A stretch of 7,222 nt of DNA from positions 1-7,222 of the forward strand of contig JACQYP010000173.1 of assembly GCA_016208205.1 (NCBI GenBank), read 5' to 3'. Positions within the stretch are counted from its first letter, which is position 1, and every line of letters starts with the position of its first letter. The notes under the pieces were generated by a model. The model had not been told where the DNA came from. It searched no databases and saw only the letters and a program-made list of their open reading frames with translations. Of the stretch, positions 1-5,925 are shown in pieces. Both the position numbers and the translations under genes were made by a program. This stretch comes from Candidatus Desantisiibacteriota bacterium. GTDB lineage: Bacteria; UBA9089; CG2-30-40-21.

Positions 1-18
1 AAATATCAAACAAAATTA

Positions 19-47
19 TTGACATGTCTGCTTATTTGTGATATTAT
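19..47 (+). promoter_or_regulatory. Sigma-70-type promoter with extended -10, upstream of the TPR gene
   Basis: The -35 box TTGACA (19-24) matches consensus fully. A 17-base spacer follows, then the -10 box TATTAT (42-47), which matches five of six positions. TG at 39-40, one base before the -10, forms an extended -10. Transcription should start near base 54, giving a leader of about 25 bases before the ATG at 79. The assignment rests on motif match and position only. Confidence 0.72.
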
Positions 48-78
48 TTAATATAATTATACGAGGGTGCATAAAAAA

Positions 79-1188
79 ATGAAGCGTATTCTGATTGTCT
101 TGATTATTTTTTTCTGTTCAAGGTTAGCCTTTGGTGCAGGGGAATCTGCTAATTCGATTAATAAAATTACTGCATCTATAAAAGAAAAGAAATATCATCT
201 GGCTATTGATCAAATAAAACAACAGCTAATTATCTCTCCTAAAAATCCTCAACTTTATGTATTACTCAAAAAAGCAGTTGAACTGGAGTCAGTTTTCGTT
301 TACGAGGAACTCTTCCGCACAAACCCTCAAAATGGGATTCTTGCTCAGGAACTTGGGTATAGATATCTTGAGCTTGATAAAAGAGATAAGGCTATTGAAA
401 TGTTTGAAAAAGCCCTTGAATTGGGTATGCCGCAAAAAGAGTTAAGCTGTATTATTGAACAATTATATGCAGAAAAGGGTAATAACTCCAAAGCAATCCC
501 CTTGCTTGAGGAAACAGTAAAATCCGATAAGCAGAATATCACCTCTTCCCAAACATTAAAATTGCTATTAATGAATTCTTTGATGGATGCAGGATATGGT
601 TATGTAAATATCGGGGAATATACATCAGCTACTGAGATGTATCAACGAGTTCTTAAATTAGATGCTACAGCTCAGGAGCCATATCTGGCATTAGCTGATG
701 CTTACAGAAAAAATGGAGATATTTCCCTGTCTATTCTTCATTATCTAAAAGCAGCTGATGTTGTCCATGATGAGGAAACGCTTTCCTCTGTCTATAAATG
801 GCTGGGGATACTCTATGTACTTGTGAATAAAAGGGATGCAGCCATAGAATATCTTCCTATAAGTGTCCCTGATGGGTGTGAAGAATTGCTTCCTTATTTA
901 ACTAAATGTTTCATCCTGCCTATGTATACCGATAGGGCAAAAAATGATCCTGCCATGAATCAACTGCAAAATGGAAAGCTTAATGAAGCCATTGAAATAT
1001 ATGAACGCATAAAAGAGAAGGATGATAATATCTATCTTGCCTTAGGAGTTGCCTATTGTGTCAAGGATATGTTTAACGAGTCATTAAACAGCTTCTTGAA
1101 TGTGGTTAAATATAGTACCCCTAACACAAATGTATCAAGGGTGGCTCAGCAAATGGTTAAGATAATAAAACTTCAAATCAGAAAGTAG
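79..1188 (+). CDS. Exported tetratricopeptide-repeat (TPR) protein
   Basis: This 369-residue protein starts with a signal peptide. Lys-Arg at residues 2-3 precede a hydrophobic run (about 4-13), and the probable signal peptidase I site is A17-F18-G19 before A20. C13 lacks a proper lipobox, so a lipoprotein is unlikely. The mature part is helical with degenerate TPRs at roughly 86-119, 120-153, 165-199, 200-233 and 235-262. One or two more lie near 293-355, with the typical spacing of Gly/Ala, Tyr and Pro/Asp positions. TPRs are protein-docking scaffolds, so it probably acts outside the cytoplasmic membrane, perhaps in envelope assembly with the TPR-bearing ligase-like protein at 2674-4980. 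I see no catalytic domain. I chose ATG at 79 because GAGG at 63-66 is 12 bases upstream. An in-frame GTG at 67 (373 residues) abuts that site and is less likely. The stop codon lies inside the left arm of an inverted repeat. The TPR class is secure; the role is inferred. Confidence 0.88.
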   Translation: MKRILIVLIIFFCSRLAFGAGESANSINKITASIKEKKYHLAIDQIKQQLIISPKNPQLYVLLKKAVELESVFVYEELFRTNPQNGILAQELGYRYLELDKRDKAIEMFEKALELGMPQKELSCIIEQLYAEKGNNSKAIPLLEETVKSDKQNITSSQTLKLLLMNSLMDAGYGYVNIGEYTSATEMYQRVLKLDATAQEPYLALADAYRKNGDISLSILHYLKAADVVHDEETLSSVYKWLGILYVLVNKRDAAIEYLPISVPDGCEELLPYLTKCFILPMYTDRAKNDPAMNQLQNGKLNEAIEIYERIKEKDDNIYLALGVAYCVKDMFNESLNSFLNVVKYSTPNTNVSRVAQQMVKIIKLQIRK

Positions 1189-1264
1189 ACGAAGCGTCTC
1201 GCTTCAAGTTAAGGGGATAAGGGATATACTGCTTTAGAGCTCGAAGCGAGGACGCTTCGTCTAC
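1185..1264. repeat. Imperfect long inverted repeat between the TPR gene and purD
   Basis: The left arm (1185-1205) and right arm (1243-1264) are complementary over 21 positions, with one extra base in the right arm. A 37-base centre separates them. Each arm also folds on itself: GAAGCG-TCT-CGCTTC at 1191-1205, and CGAAGCG-AGGA-CGCTTCG at 1242-1259. The left arm contains the TAG stop (1186-1188) of the TPR gene. The right arm ends just before the purD ribosome site. No T-tract follows, so this is not a standard terminator. The form suggests a dispersed palindromic intergenic repeat. The centre contains TATACT (1225-1230), a possible -10 with no convincing -35. Confidence 0.85.
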
Positions 1265-1278
1265 CTTTAGGAGGGAAA

Positions 1279-2559
1279 ATGAAGATATTGGTTATTGGTT
1301 CAGGTGGCAGGGAACATGCCATCTGTTGGAAGATTAAGCAAAGCAAGCTTGTGGATACCATCTATTGTGCCCCTGGTAATGCGGGGATAAGACAAATAGC
1401 CCAGTGCGTTCCTATTGTCCCTGGTTCCCCTGAATACATTCAGAGATTAATCTATTTTGCCGTAACTAACAAGATAGACTTGACGGTTGTGGGTGCTGAG
1501 GCACCATTGGCAGATGGTATTGTTGACCATTTTCGGGAGGCAAACCTGAAGATATTTGGTCCATCAAGGGATGCTGCTATCCTTGAGGCAAGCAAGGTAT
1601 TTTCCAAGAGGTTTATGTCCCGCCATTCTATCCCCACAGCAAGGTTCCAAGTCTTTAAGGATGCCCAGTCAGCTGTAGAATATGTCAAAAATGTCCCTTT
1701 GCCTGTGGTTATCAAGGCTGATGGATTAGCTGCAGGCAAGGGTGTGATAATCTGCAGTCGTATTGAAGAGGCACTCGCTGCTATTAATAGTATCATGGTT
1801 GAACGCATCTTTGATGAGGCAGGATCCCAGATTATTATTGAGGAATGCCTGACAGGGGAAGAGGTGTCGGTGCTTGCCTTTACTGATGGAGAGCATGCAA
1901 TACAAATGTTATCGGCTCAAGATCACAAACGTATCTTTGATCATGATAAAGGACCCAATACCGGCGGTATGGGCGCCTATGCCCCATATCCAGGGTGGAC
2001 ACCTCAGCTCTACGACCTCATTCAAAAGGATATCTTAGTACCTACTATTCAAGGACTGCGAGAAGAAGGCAGGAGATATACAGGGGTTATTTATATTGGC
2101 TTAATGCTTACCGTAAGTGGACCAAAGGTATTGGAATATAATATCAGATTTGGTGATCCGGAGTGTCAGGTGATACTTCCTTTGCTTGAGACAGACCTTG
2201 TGGAGATAATGTTTGCCTGCATGGAAAACAGATTAAATGAGCTTACCATAAGATGGAAACACTTATCAGCCCTGTGTGTTGTTCTCGCCTCCGGCGGATA
2301 TCCGGCATCGTATAAAAAGAACCTGCCTATCACAGGACTTGATGAGGCAGAAAAAATGAAGGATGTTACCATCTTTCATGCAGGGACAAGCATAGTAGAG
2401 GACAGAATAGTTACCTCTGGCGGCAGGGTGATAAATGTTGTTGCTTGTGGGGATAACATACCTTGCGCAAAGAAGTCAGCCTATGATGCTGTATCGAAAA
2501 TAAATTTTGAAGCCGCTTGCTATCGAAAAGATATTGGGGATAGGGCGATTGAGAAATAA
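1279..2559 (+). CDS. purD: Phosphoribosylamine--glycine ligase (GAR synthetase)
   Basis: PurD joins phosphoribosylamine and glycine using ATP to give glycinamide ribonucleotide, the second step of de novo purine synthesis, in the cytoplasm. At 426 residues it is full length (family about 420-430). The N-terminal domain opens with MKILVIGSGGREHA (1-14), the family signature. The ATP-grasp region has VIKADGLAAGKG (144-155), the segment around DHDKGPNTGGMGAY (221-234), and KVLEYNIRFGDPE (283-295) with the metal and substrate residues E286, N288 and R290. The C-terminal domain ends in the characteristic YRKDIGDRAI (415-424). AGGAGG at 1269-1274 lies only 4 bases before the ATG. No other purine gene is present, so this is not a pur operon; it sits between two TPR-protein genes. 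Nothing indicates loss of function. Confidence 0.97.
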   Translation: MKILVIGSGGREHAICWKIKQSKLVDTIYCAPGNAGIRQIAQCVPIVPGSPEYIQRLIYFAVTNKIDLTVVGAEAPLADGIVDHFREANLKIFGPSRDAAILEASKVFSKRFMSRHSIPTARFQVFKDAQSAVEYVKNVPLPVVIKADGLAAGKGVIICSRIEEALAAINSIMVERIFDEAGSQIIIEECLTGEEVSVLAFTDGEHAIQMLSAQDHKRIFDHDKGPNTGGMGAYAPYPGWTPQLYDLIQKDILVPTIQGLREEGRRYTGVIYIGLMLTVSGPKVLEYNIRFGDPECQVILPLLETDLVEIMFACMENRLNELTIRWKHLSALCVVLASGGYPASYKKNLPITGLDEAEKMKDVTIFHAGTSIVEDRIVTSGGRVINVVACGDNIPCAKKSAYDAVSKINFEAACYRKDIGDRAIEK

Positions 2560-2575
2560 TGCGGAAGCAATTCTC

Positions 2576-2650
2576 ATTATGAACCGCAGAGGCACAGAGA
2601 CGCAGAGAAATATATCTCCTCTGCGTCTTTGCGTCTCTGCGGTTCATAAT
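2576..2650. repeat. 32-base-arm inverted repeat made of 8-base units, between purD and the ligase-like gene
   Basis: The arms at 2576-2607 and 2619-2650 pair at 29 of 32 positions around an 11-base AT-rich loop (2608-2618). Part of each arm is a run of three 8-base units of the form ACGCAGAG with small variations (2584-2607 on the left, mirrored on the right). From general knowledge, this type of sequence (CGCAGAG units) is dispersed in intergenic regions of many environmental bacteria. It fills most of the 114-base gap. There is no T-tract, so it is not a classical terminator, although a transcript could fold into a very long hairpin here. Short reading frames across it are artefacts. Confidence 0.88.
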
Positions 2651-2673
2651 TAGAACTGCACAGCGAGGGTTTA

Positions 2674-4980
2674 ATGAAGTCTCCAGCATTTGATAAATAT
2701 TGCCAATTTATAATTGAAGGCAGCTTGATGCTCCTTCTTTTCTTTGTCCCCTGGTGGGTAGATACACGATTATCAGGGATAATGCTTGGCAAGCTTGCTA
2801 TGATGCAACTATTTACCATTACCTGCCTTATCGGATTATTGATAAAGGCTTCTCTTTCTAAAAAACTTAATTTCCGTCCCTCCTTCTTTGACCTGCCGCT
2901 TTGTATCTTCCTGATAGTAGCTATATTGTCAACTGTTTTTTCTGTGTGTCCCTACCTTAGCCTTTGGGGAGCGTATTATCGGTATGAAGGCTTAATTACA
3001 TTTATTAATTACTTTTTATTGTTTTATATTACAGCAAACTGGCTTGACAAAGAGGCTATCTTCAGAATTCTTGGGACAGCCGTTTTTGCCGGGGCAGTGG
3101 TCAGCCTATATGGACTTCTTCAACACCTGCACATTGACCTTATAGGATGGCGGGAGTATGGGACGAGCAGAGTTATTTCTACCTTTGGCAATTGTGTATA
3201 TTTTGGGGCATATGTTGCCACGGTTTTCCCATTAGCATTGGCTGGATACCTGATGAAATGCAGTAGGATGCGTTCCTCAATCGCACTTCAATTAAAAGGA
3301 GGCAAGGGTAAGTCAGCCATTGTAGGGAGAAACAGAGATCGCATACTCAATCTTATATATAAAATACTCCCCTACCTTTTTGGTATCGCCTGTCTGCTGA
3401 TATTAGCAGGGATGTTTGTAGCCAATACAAGGGGTGCATTCTTAGGCTTTGTGGCTTCATGTATTATCTTTGGGGTGTTAATTCGGAAAAGGATTGACCC
3501 ATCTATGAAACCAAGATTGATATTGCTTATTGCCGGAATGATCTGTATCAGCCTTTATTTTATCCTGAATCCAGAGGTATCTCCGTTAAAAAGGTTCATG
3601 CAGACCTTTACAACGCAGACGGATGATCCAGCAGCTAAAGAGGCACCAAAGCTTGCTGGCGGGGCAGCCAGCCGTGTTTTCATGTGGCGGGACGCACTTG
3701 GTATTATCAAGGATTATCCATTAATAGGTACTGGTCCGGAAACATTCGGCATGGTATACTCCAGGTATCGTTCTTTAGATTTGATAAGAAATGAGGGCGG
3801 AGAATATGGACGGCCTGACCGGGTGCACAATGATATTATAGATCTGGCTATAACCAAAGGATTGTTGGGGGTTTTTGCTTACCTCTGGTTTTTGTTTGTT
3901 GTAGCAAGGGTTTGCCTGAGGGTTATGACTGAAGGCAGAATGCAGAGCAAGGAGAAGTCAGGAGAAGGAGAATTCCTGTTTGCCATAGCTATTTTTTCCG
4001 GTGGAATAGGATATTTTGTGCAGAACCAATTCTGTTTCTGGATATTGCCCAGTACGACATTATTTTTTATCATGGCCGGTTGTATCGCCGGACTTGCCCC
4101 ATGCAGACAGGTATATAATGTCAAAATAGCTGCTATCCCAATCACTGTTATCTTGATTGCTGGACTTGCTTTTTGTGTAGTCAGAACAACTCTGCCATGG
4201 TATAAGGCTGACATGCAATACAAACAAGGGGCAGAGCTATACTGGTCAGGTGAAAAAATAGCCTCTATTGACAGGTTCAAATCTGCCCTATCTCTTAACC
4301 CAAGTGAGAAGCTTTATGCTGAATATATTATCCATGCCTATCTGGATACATCTGATAAATTGCCGAAAAATATAGACTCAGCTATCTTTGAGGCACAAAG
4401 AATGAGCAAAAGCTATCCATTAGAAAGCAATTTTTACAACCTGTTGGGCATGTCCTATGAAAGAAAGAGGAGATTTGAGGATGCACGAAGAAACTATGAA
4501 AAGATGTTTACTATTGACCCTTTGTTTGGTGAGGCTCGAGACAAGGTAGCTAATATCTATCTCAATCAAAACAAATCTGATAAGGCTATCGCTGTCCTGG
4601 AAGAGGGGTTAAGGATTATCCCTGATCATGTGCTGTTTTTGAATAGGTTAGCTCAGATATACATGAGCCAGAAAAGGGATGATAAGGCGGAGAAATACCT
4701 CAAAGATGTTGCTCGTGTCAATCCGGATAATTTAGACAGCCATACCAACCTTGCCCGTATCTATTATGGGCAAAAAAGGATGGATCTGGTTATTGCCCAG
4801 TGCAAAGAAATGATACGAATTGATCCAAACAATGTGGATACCCATCGCAATCTGGGATCATTATACTATCAACAGAGGAGATACCAGGAGGCACTCAATG
4901 AATTTCAAAAGGTGCTTGGTCTTAAACCGGATGATGAGTATTCTAAGAGGCTTGTGGAACGGTTAATAAGTGAAAAGTGA
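2674..4980 (+). CDS. O-antigen ligase/polymerase-like (Wzy_C/WaaL family) membrane protein with C-terminal TPR domain
   Basis: This 768-residue protein has about 12 hydrophobic segments between residues 10 and 505, then a soluble TPR tail. The SLWGAYYRYEG stretch (near 100) and the core NTRGAFLGF (251-259) fit the Wzy_C family. A large loop carries MWRD (337-340), GTGPETF (352-358) and RVHND (383-387). R253 and H385 are candidates for the Arg and His that WaaL-type enzymes need. Such enzymes move polyprenyl-linked glycans to lipid A-core, protein or a growing polymer on the outer face of the membrane. Which reaction applies here cannot be told. A hydrophilic insert lies at about 194-230. Seven TPRs follow Y510. 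The last five are regular 34-residue units (586-755), leaving a 13-residue tail. GAGGG (2665-2669) lies 4 bases before the ATG. No glycosyltransferases or wzx are nearby, so the substrate is unknown. Confidence 0.88.
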   Translation: MKSPAFDKYCQFIIEGSLMLLLFFVPWWVDTRLSGIMLGKLAMMQLFTITCLIGLLIKASLSKKLNFRPSFFDLPLCIFLIVAILSTVFSVCPYLSLWGAYYRYEGLITFINYFLLFYITANWLDKEAIFRILGTAVFAGAVVSLYGLLQHLHIDLIGWREYGTSRVISTFGNCVYFGAYVATVFPLALAGYLMKCSRMRSSIALQLKGGKGKSAIVGRNRDRILNLIYKILPYLFGIACLLILAGMFVANTRGAFLGFVASCIIFGVLIRKRIDPSMKPRLILLIAGMICISLYFILNPEVSPLKRFMQTFTTQTDDPAAKEAPKLAGGAASRVFMWRDALGIIKDYPLIGTGPETFGMVYSRYRSLDLIRNEGGEYGRPDRVHNDIIDLAITKGLLGVFAYLWFLFVVARVCLRVMTEGRMQSKEKSGEGEFLFAIAIFSGGIGYFVQNQFCFWILPSTTLFFIMAGCIAGLAPCRQVYNVKIAAIPITVILIAGLAFCVVRTTLPWYKADMQYKQGAELYWSGEKIASIDRFKSALSLNPSEKLYAEYIIHAYLDTSDKLPKNIDSAIFEAQRMSKSYPLESNFYNLLGMSYERKRRFEDARRNYEKMFTIDPLFGEARDKVANIYLNQNKSDKAIAVLEEGLRIIPDHVLFLNRLAQIYMSQKRDDKAEKYLKDVARVNPDNLDSHTNLARIYYGQKRMDLVIAQCKEMIRIDPNNVDTHRNLGSLYYQQRRYQEALNEFQKVLGLKPDDEYSKRLVERLISEK

Positions 4981-5028
4981 AGGTAAAAATCATAACTTAT
5001 TGTGTAATTGTTCACAGTGGACAGTTAT

Positions 5029-5070
5029 CGGTTCACGGTTAAAAAATTGTGAAATATAAACCGACAACCG
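5029..5070. repeat. Small inverted repeat of doubled CGGTT units in the convergent gap
   Basis: CGGTT occurs at 5029-5033 and 5036-5040. Its complement AACCG occurs at 5059-5063 and 5066-5070, so both pairs can stack into one hairpin with a small internal mismatch and an 18-base AT-rich loop. Just before it, GTTCACAGT (5010-5018) and GTTCACGGT (5031-5039) are near-direct repeats. The gap separates convergent genes. Its role may be transcription termination, or it may be a repeat remnant. Confidence 0.5.
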
Positions 5071-5089
5071 CAAGCGGTTCTTTATTTTC
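5066..5089 (+). terminator. Weak intrinsic terminator for the ligase-like gene
   Basis: A 5-base stem, AACCG/CGGTT, with loop CAAG (5066-5079) is followed by a T-rich stretch, CTTTATTTTC (5080-5089). It lies 85 bases after the stop of the plus-strand gene. It overlaps the stop codon of the opposing coiled-coil gene (TAA read at 5084-5082). The stem is short and the T-run is interrupted. The left stem arm is also used by the longer 5029-5070 hairpin. Confidence 0.38.
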
Positions 5090-5477
5090 TACCAAAGAAC
5101 TCAAACAGAGTCATTAAGCTGCCTAAAATTGTTACTGTTCCGATAAAGCAACCAACTACCCACTTATATATCTGCGAAATTTCAATGGATAGAGATCCAA
5201 TCTTTTCTTCCATTCTGCCAAATCGTTCATCTATCTTGCCAAATCGTTCATCTATCTTGCCAAATCTCTCATCCATTATTTGTCGCGAGAGAACTAATTC
5301 TTTATCCAAATGAAGGATATGATTATACTGGCTTTTAAGGAGTAGAGGGATGGCATGTTCCATGCTTAACGATCCTCTCTTCTCAATCTCTTCTTCTGCT
5401 TCTTTTGCTGCTTTATCTATCAACTTAAGCAGCAATCTATCTGTTTCTTTATTAATCTCTTCGTCTAAATTTGACAT
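5082..5477 (-). CDS. Small coiled-coil protein with one C-terminal membrane segment, function unknown
   Basis: I do not recognise a named family for this 131-residue protein. Residues 1-35 are a charged helix rich in Glu and Lys. Residues 36-66 form a second helix without a known motif. Residues 68-106 are a heptad coiled coil containing two exact IDERFGK units and a related IDERFGR, with Phe, Ile, Met and Leu alternating at 3-4 spacing. A hydrophobic segment at about 106-127 (starting WVVGCFIG) would span the membrane, leaving a tail GRK. The layout suggests a membrane-anchored, probably oligomeric stalk with its N-terminus in the cytoplasm, which is inference. The start is strongly supported: AGGAGG (read from 5489 to 5484) lies 6 bases before the ATG. 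It has its own promoter at 5626-5654 and converges on the ligase-like gene with a 101-base gap. Similar short coil-plus-anchor layouts occur in unrelated proteins such as XhlA-type proteins, so homology should not be assumed. Confidence 0.82.
   Translation of the reverse strand: MSNLDEEINKETDRLLLKLIDKAAKEAEEEIEKRGSLSMEHAIPLLLKSQYNHILHLDKELVLSRQIMDERFGKIDERFGKIDERFGRMEEKIGSLSIEISQIYKWVVGCFIGTVTILGSLMTLFEFFGRK
5217..5279. repeat. Three 21-base tandem copies encoding coiled-coil heptads
   Basis: The copies at 5217-5237 and 5238-5258 are identical over 21 bases. The copy at 5259-5279 has diverged in its second half. The period equals seven codons, so each copy adds one heptad to the coil of the protein at 5082-5477. 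Exact identity at the DNA level, not just in protein, points to a recent duplication or to slippage. Confidence 0.9.
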
Positions 5478-5518
5478 TAGAATCCTCCTTAGGAGATTAT
5501 CTCATAGGGTGAACCAGT

Positions 5519-5542
5519 ATTGATGGGTTTCACCCATCCTAC
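5519..5542. repeat. Left copy of a perfect 24-base inverted repeat
   Basis: This stretch is the exact reverse complement of 5926-5949. It contains its own small palindrome, GATGGGT-TTC-ACCCATC (5522-5538). The form, a GTAGGATGGGT-type sequence read on the minus strand, resembles dispersed REP-like repeats of environmental bacteria. Confidence 0.93.
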
Positions 5543-5565
5543 TTTTTGCCTCTTGTAGGATGGGT
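5532..5565. repeat. Hairpin formed with a partial third copy of the GTAGGATGGGT repeat
   Basis: ACCCATCCTAC (5532-5542) pairs perfectly with GTAGGATGGGT (5555-5565) around a 12-base loop. The right arm is a truncated copy of the same repeat found at 5926-5949, in the same orientation as that copy. Confidence 0.85.
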
Positions 5566-5625
5566 TAAGCGTGCAACCTATCAATGTGAAACTCTAACTT
5601 TGCACCGAACAACCTGAGTAGTTAC

Positions 5626-5654
5626 AATATATCATACTTTTCTGTGCAAGTCAA
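5626..5654 (-). promoter_or_regulatory. Sigma-70-type promoter with extended -10 for the coiled-coil gene
   Basis: Read on the minus strand, TTGACT (5654-5649) is followed by a 17-base spacer and TATATT (5631-5626). TG sits one base before the -10. Each hexamer matches five of six consensus bases. The predicted start is near 5619. The -35 box lies about 20 bases from the edge of the MITE-like element at 5674. The layout is the same as that of the promoter at 19-47. Confidence 0.68.
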
Positions 5655-5673
5655 TTAAAATTTTTGTAGCCGC

Positions 5674-5820
5674 GTAATGGGTCAGTGAACAGTAGGCACC
5701 AGAGCGTCATTGCGAGGAGCTACTGCGACGAAGCAATCTTATGCGTTGAAATTGCTTCGCTTCCTTCGGTCGCTCGCAATGACGGGTTGGTAGTTTCCCT
5801 ACCGTTCACTGACCCATTAT
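5674..5820. mobile_element. MITE-like element with 22-base terminal inverted repeats and 8-base flanking direct repeat
   Basis: Terminal repeats at 5675-5696 and 5798-5819 are complementary at 21 of 22 positions; they begin TAATGGGTCAGTGAAC. The direct repeat GTAGCCGC lies immediately outside on both sides (5666-5673 and 5821-5828), as expected for a target-site duplication. The element is 147 bases and encodes no transposase, so it would be non-autonomous. Removing it and one repeat copy rejoins AATTTTTGTAGCCGC to TTGCAGC. I cannot assign an IS family. A palindrome at 5705-5784 forms its core. Confidence 0.72.
5705..5784. repeat. Widespread CGTCATTGCGAG / CTCGCAATGACG palindrome inside the MITE
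   Basis: CGTCATTGCGAG (5705-5716) is the reverse complement of CTCGCAATGACG (5773-5784). An inner pair, CGAAGCAAT (5729-5737) with ATTGCTTCG (5751-5759), adds a second stem. From general knowledge, sequences of this form are scattered between genes of many unrelated bacteria. They often cause false gene calls with translations like VIARSYCDEAI, as happens here at 5685-5879 on the plus strand. Confidence 0.85.
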
Positions 5821-5837
5821 GTAGCCGCTTGCAGCTT

Positions 5838-5918
5838 GGAATATGGAATGCGAAAGCTTACTTGCTTTCGCTTAGCTAAAGCGGTAGCAAGGAAGCTACC
5901 GCATTCCAAATAAATTCC
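5838..5918. repeat. Twin-hairpin palindromic repeat
   Basis: Two hairpins each have an 8-bp stem and a 6-base loop: GCGAAAGC/GCTTTCGC (5850-5857, 5864-5871) and GCGGTAGC/GCTACCGC (5881-5888, 5895-5902). They are separated by TTAGCTAAA, itself nearly palindromic. They are enclosed by TGGAAT/ATTCCA (5844-5849, 5903-5908) and then by GGAAT/ATTCC (5838-5842, 5914-5918). The result is a possible three-way junction. No protein or known RNA family is recognised. Confidence 0.82.
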
Positions 5919-5925
5919 GTAGCCC

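Larger units (their letters stand above)
5478..5619 (-). promoter_or_regulatory. Long 5' leader of the coiled-coil gene with competing hairpins
   Basis: If transcription starts near 5619, the leader is about 140 bases. It can form three mutually exclusive hairpins: 5507-5513 with 5529-5535, 5522-5528 with 5532-5538 (3-base loop), and 5532-5542 with 5555-5565 (11 bp, 12-base loop). A 4-bp stem (5485-5488 with 5492-5495) overlaps the ribosome site at 5484-5489. These pairings come from repeat copies and could be incidental. I recognise no riboswitch class. Confidence 0.35.

Noticed and set aside
67..69. GTG at 67 as the start of the TPR protein
   Set aside because: The only GAGG ribosome site (63-66) directly abuts it. 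The ATG at 79 has a workable distance and still gives a good signal peptide.
79..1188. Lipoprotein signal at C13 of the TPR protein
   Set aside because: The residues before the Cys (I-F-F) do not fit a lipobox, and a normal signal peptidase I site follows.
1185..1264. Intrinsic terminator after the TPR gene
   Set aside because: The inverted repeat is long and GC-containing, but neither side is followed by a T-run.
2411..2819. Two overlapping minus-strand open frames across the purD/ligase gap
   Set aside because: Both read through the CGCAGAG palindrome (translations with RRDAKTQRR or RRKDAEE) and overlap purD or the ligase-like gene on the other strand. They are repeat artefacts.
5217..5279. 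CRISPR-like direct repeats
   Set aside because: The copies are contiguous without spacers, are 21 bases long and lie in frame inside a coding region.
5685..5879. Plus-strand 64-codon open frame
   Set aside because: It runs through the MITE, its nested palindrome and into the twin-hairpin repeat. Its translation is the familiar false product of the CATTGCGAG repeat, and it has no ribosome site.
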